DNA of 64,000 nt from Rugalucina vietnamica (taxonomy: Eukaryota; Mollusca; Bivalvia; Lucinida; Lucinidae), in assembly GCA_964017185.1 (NCBI GenBank), contig OZ024871.1:6316214-6380213 (forward strand), read 5' to 3'. Positions 61,801 through 64,000 of this stretch are shown here, in pieces; the first letter of the stretch is position 1, and each line of letters starts with the position of its first letter. Below the pieces are notes generated by a model, which saw only the letters and a list, made by a program, of their open reading frames with translations, searched no databases and had not been told where the DNA came from. Both the position numbers and the translations under genes were made by a program.

Positions 61801-64000
61801 CAGTAGGCTGTATATCTAGTAATTCGGTTTTGAATTACAAAAATATGAGCTGTAAACATTTTTTTTGTAGAATGTGGTATTCAAAATCTTCTTTTTCGAC
61901 TACTTATAAAATTACAATCATAACGGCTATCCTCGCCGAATGCACGATTCATTTTAGAAATTTCGTACAATTTAAATCGGCTGTTAAAGCATTCCACCCT
62001 CAGCTGTAAAAATCAATGTTTCGCTTGAGCTGCTACACTGTGACAGAATTTCAAAATCGTTTAATACTCATTTGTATCTAGTTTTCGCTTCATAAATACA
62101 TCCATTGATTAAACGCGCACACTTTAGTGTCATAAACTAACCAAATCGAACGACTGCCGGGTTTAAACAATGCCCTATAGCTCAATTTCAATGAAGCGGA
62201 CTTATGGATTCTGCTACTGAGCATATGGATGGGGTTGTTCCAATTCCTCTCATTTTCATAATTCAATATGCTCAAACAGATTGGGCCTTCTGTGGCAGTG
62301 AGATGTATTAATTGCGCTTTGTTAAACTATTGTTTGCTGCGATATTTCAATTTGTTAATGAAAACTAAACTAATTCCGGCTTCTGTCTCCCTTCTGTTAC
62401 AGTTTTTGAAAAAGTAATTATACTGAAAAAGGACAAGCAATGTACTTTTTCTTGTCATGCCCTAGTCGAAAAAGTATGGGAGACAAATAAATTTTTATCA
62501 TCTATGACACTAAATATTACACAATTATTATACATTTCCAAATAACAAATTGAATGATGTACATTTTAATACGAGGGAAATGACGTCATAAACAGCTTTG
62601 TAGGACATTTTTTTGTAGCTAAGGCCTACGTATCACTCGTTTCCGTTTTTGTAAATTGATGAGTTTCATTTTTCTAATGTTCATGGAGCTATGAACCACA
62701 ATGGGTCGCGTGTAAAGTGATTGTAAGCTTTGCTAGCGACACACACTGTCGGGCCCGGTAAACTGCAAATTGACCACCGTCAGTGGTCAACGTAAATAAA
62801 GTTGAATTATATCCGGTGATCATTTTTAGCGTTTCCTGTTATTAGTTTTCGCGAGGTTCAATGAGAAGAAAAGTACGATAATTTTCTATGAAAAGCTTAA
62901 TATTATAAAATCAAAGAATGTCTGGCTATCAGTTTTTTTGTCGTTGAATGTCTACCCGAAGTGATAGCTGAAAAAAAAATCGGTTCACTGCAAACCCTTG
63001 TGCCCTGTTTAATCGGTGATGAAAACGAAAGTAGAATGTGGACAATCACAGCCTACACTGTCATGATTGTGCCGTTGCAAACTTTTAGAAGCCAATGGTC
63101 GTTGAATATAGTTACATCAACACTAAATTTGCTTTGCAGACATAATTTTAAAAATATTAACGTTTCGATCGATTTTCTACCGGTGGTCAAACTTGATATT
63201 GTGGTGGTCGTGTTGATGAATGGGGATCACGAAGTAAATGTTGTTATCATGAGAGAAAGCCAGAAAAATCATATTTAACCACCCTATTCTGATAACTGTC
63301 AGGACAGAGTTAATGGAAACGAATTCTGAACACAGCCACACAGCCACGTCAAAATAAACATTACAAAAACATCTTCTTAATAATACTCGGTAATCTCCGT
63401 AATTTGATATAAAACACTAGTATTTCAGTTCAAGTGGCATATAAGCAAGGGCTATGAACAGAAAACTTAGATGGTCTGTGAAGCTCTGTTTAGATTGGTT
63501 GAAAATTTGTCTGTAAGAAAGCTCCTCTAAAATCTTAAATAAGCAATCAATGTCATGCTGGTATGCTCATGATAACAACCAGATGCTAAAAATCATTGTT
63601 ATATGGAACATTGGGTTGGTTTGATCAGACTGTGTTTTATACCAAAGTGGTCATGCATTTATTTCAAAATAATTTCACATTCACGAAAAGATACATGCTT
63701 TAAGTTTTTGCATGAAAATGTATACAGACACCACAGACTGACCCACCCCTGGCCTGTAATGAAAATGAAAAGGTATGTTTTCACATGCTGCAGAATACGC
63801 TTCAGACTCCCGACCTGATAGGGGCTGAATGAAATAATCTCTAACTGCCTTGATTTGACAGATACATGTTTCTTCTACAAACAAATCATTGCAGTTAATT
63901 GCTTTCACAGAGTTTTTGCTGTTACCTCAAAAGCCAATGAAACGATTTAATGATGCTTGTTCACAGACCATGTAGTCCCTTTGAGTATGGAGAGACTTGA
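61801..64000. other. Unassigned stretch to the window end
   Basis: Frames at 61710-62009 and 62961-63278 (plus) are open for about 100 codons but show no recognised domain and no supporting splice sites. No repeat family of the window recurs here, which makes this the most repeat-free 2 kb and the likeliest place for distal regulatory or intronic host sequence. Confidence 0.35.

Noticed and set aside
62961-63278. Plus-strand frame of 105 codons
   Set aside because: No recognisable domain, no signal peptide, no splice or polyadenylation context; length is within chance for this composition.

Overview
This is a gene-poor, repeat-saturated piece of an animal genome, most likely from a marine bivalve of the heterodont clam type. 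The evidence is the repeat families. One is a fold-back element starting TGAGCCGCCTCATGGGAAAA, the kind of MITE I associate with venerid-type clams. Another is a long repeat with AGCTCACCTGAGCC at one end and a hairpin plus CTGGTTT at the other, which I know as widespread in molluscs. There are also tRNA-derived SINEs, LINE remnants and Penelope-like reverse transcriptase. Base composition is A+T-rich, coding sequence is split by introns, and there are no operons or bacterial signals. The species assignment is inference.

Real host genes occupy roughly 9-32 kb, all on the minus strand and all encoding small secreted proteins. Two paralogous genes (9199-9567 and 17905-18270) each encode a signal peptide plus a 12-cysteine domain with almost identical spacing. 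Each has a splice acceptor three bases before its ATG. Between 24.5 and 32.1 kb I reconstructed a seven-exon gene by matching splice sites and phases. It encodes a secreted lipocalin of about 214 residues, and none of its exons is long enough to stand out alone. Its introns hold a SINE, several fold-back elements and the only reverse-transcriptase-bearing copy of the commonest retroelement in the window.

Nearly everything else is mobile or tandem DNA. For brevity I use four family names. Family T is the 3' tail of a Penelope-like retroelement, with at least 14 copies here and only the one at 26.5 kb keeping protein-coding sequence. Family P is a palindromic MITE with arms reading roughly GGGGTATACCTATTTTTC and CATAGATTGTGGGTACTCG. 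Family G is the GAGCCG fold-back MITE. Family H is the hairpin-ended molluscan repeat. Several exact nested insertions can be read: TA-duplicating TIR elements inside family T, inside family P and inside another TIR element; family T inside family P and inside family T; family H inside family P.

Layout: 0-9 kb holds family H copies, SINE pieces, a minus-strand LINE end and a LINE tail. 9-18.3 kb holds the cysteine-rich pair, a broken repeat-associated ORF, a short tandem array and a nested TIR pair. 18.4-23.5 kb is a pile of T-family tails. 24.5-32.1 kb is the lipocalin gene. 32-44 kb holds MITEs, CpG-word fold-back elements and small LINE pieces. 44.6-47.6 kb holds tandem arrays, a Penelope-like insertion with an 18-bp target duplication and a LINE end. 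47.7-50 kb holds palindromes, one duplicated in tandem. 50.2-54.1 kb is a TIR-bounded element filled with a ~187-bp satellite. 55-59 kb holds family T, G, P and H copies. 59.6-64 kb is mostly anonymous.

The most interesting items are the 12-cysteine secreted family, the lipocalin gene with a possible intron-retention isoform, the satellite packed between long terminal inverted repeats, and the CpG-word fold-back elements.
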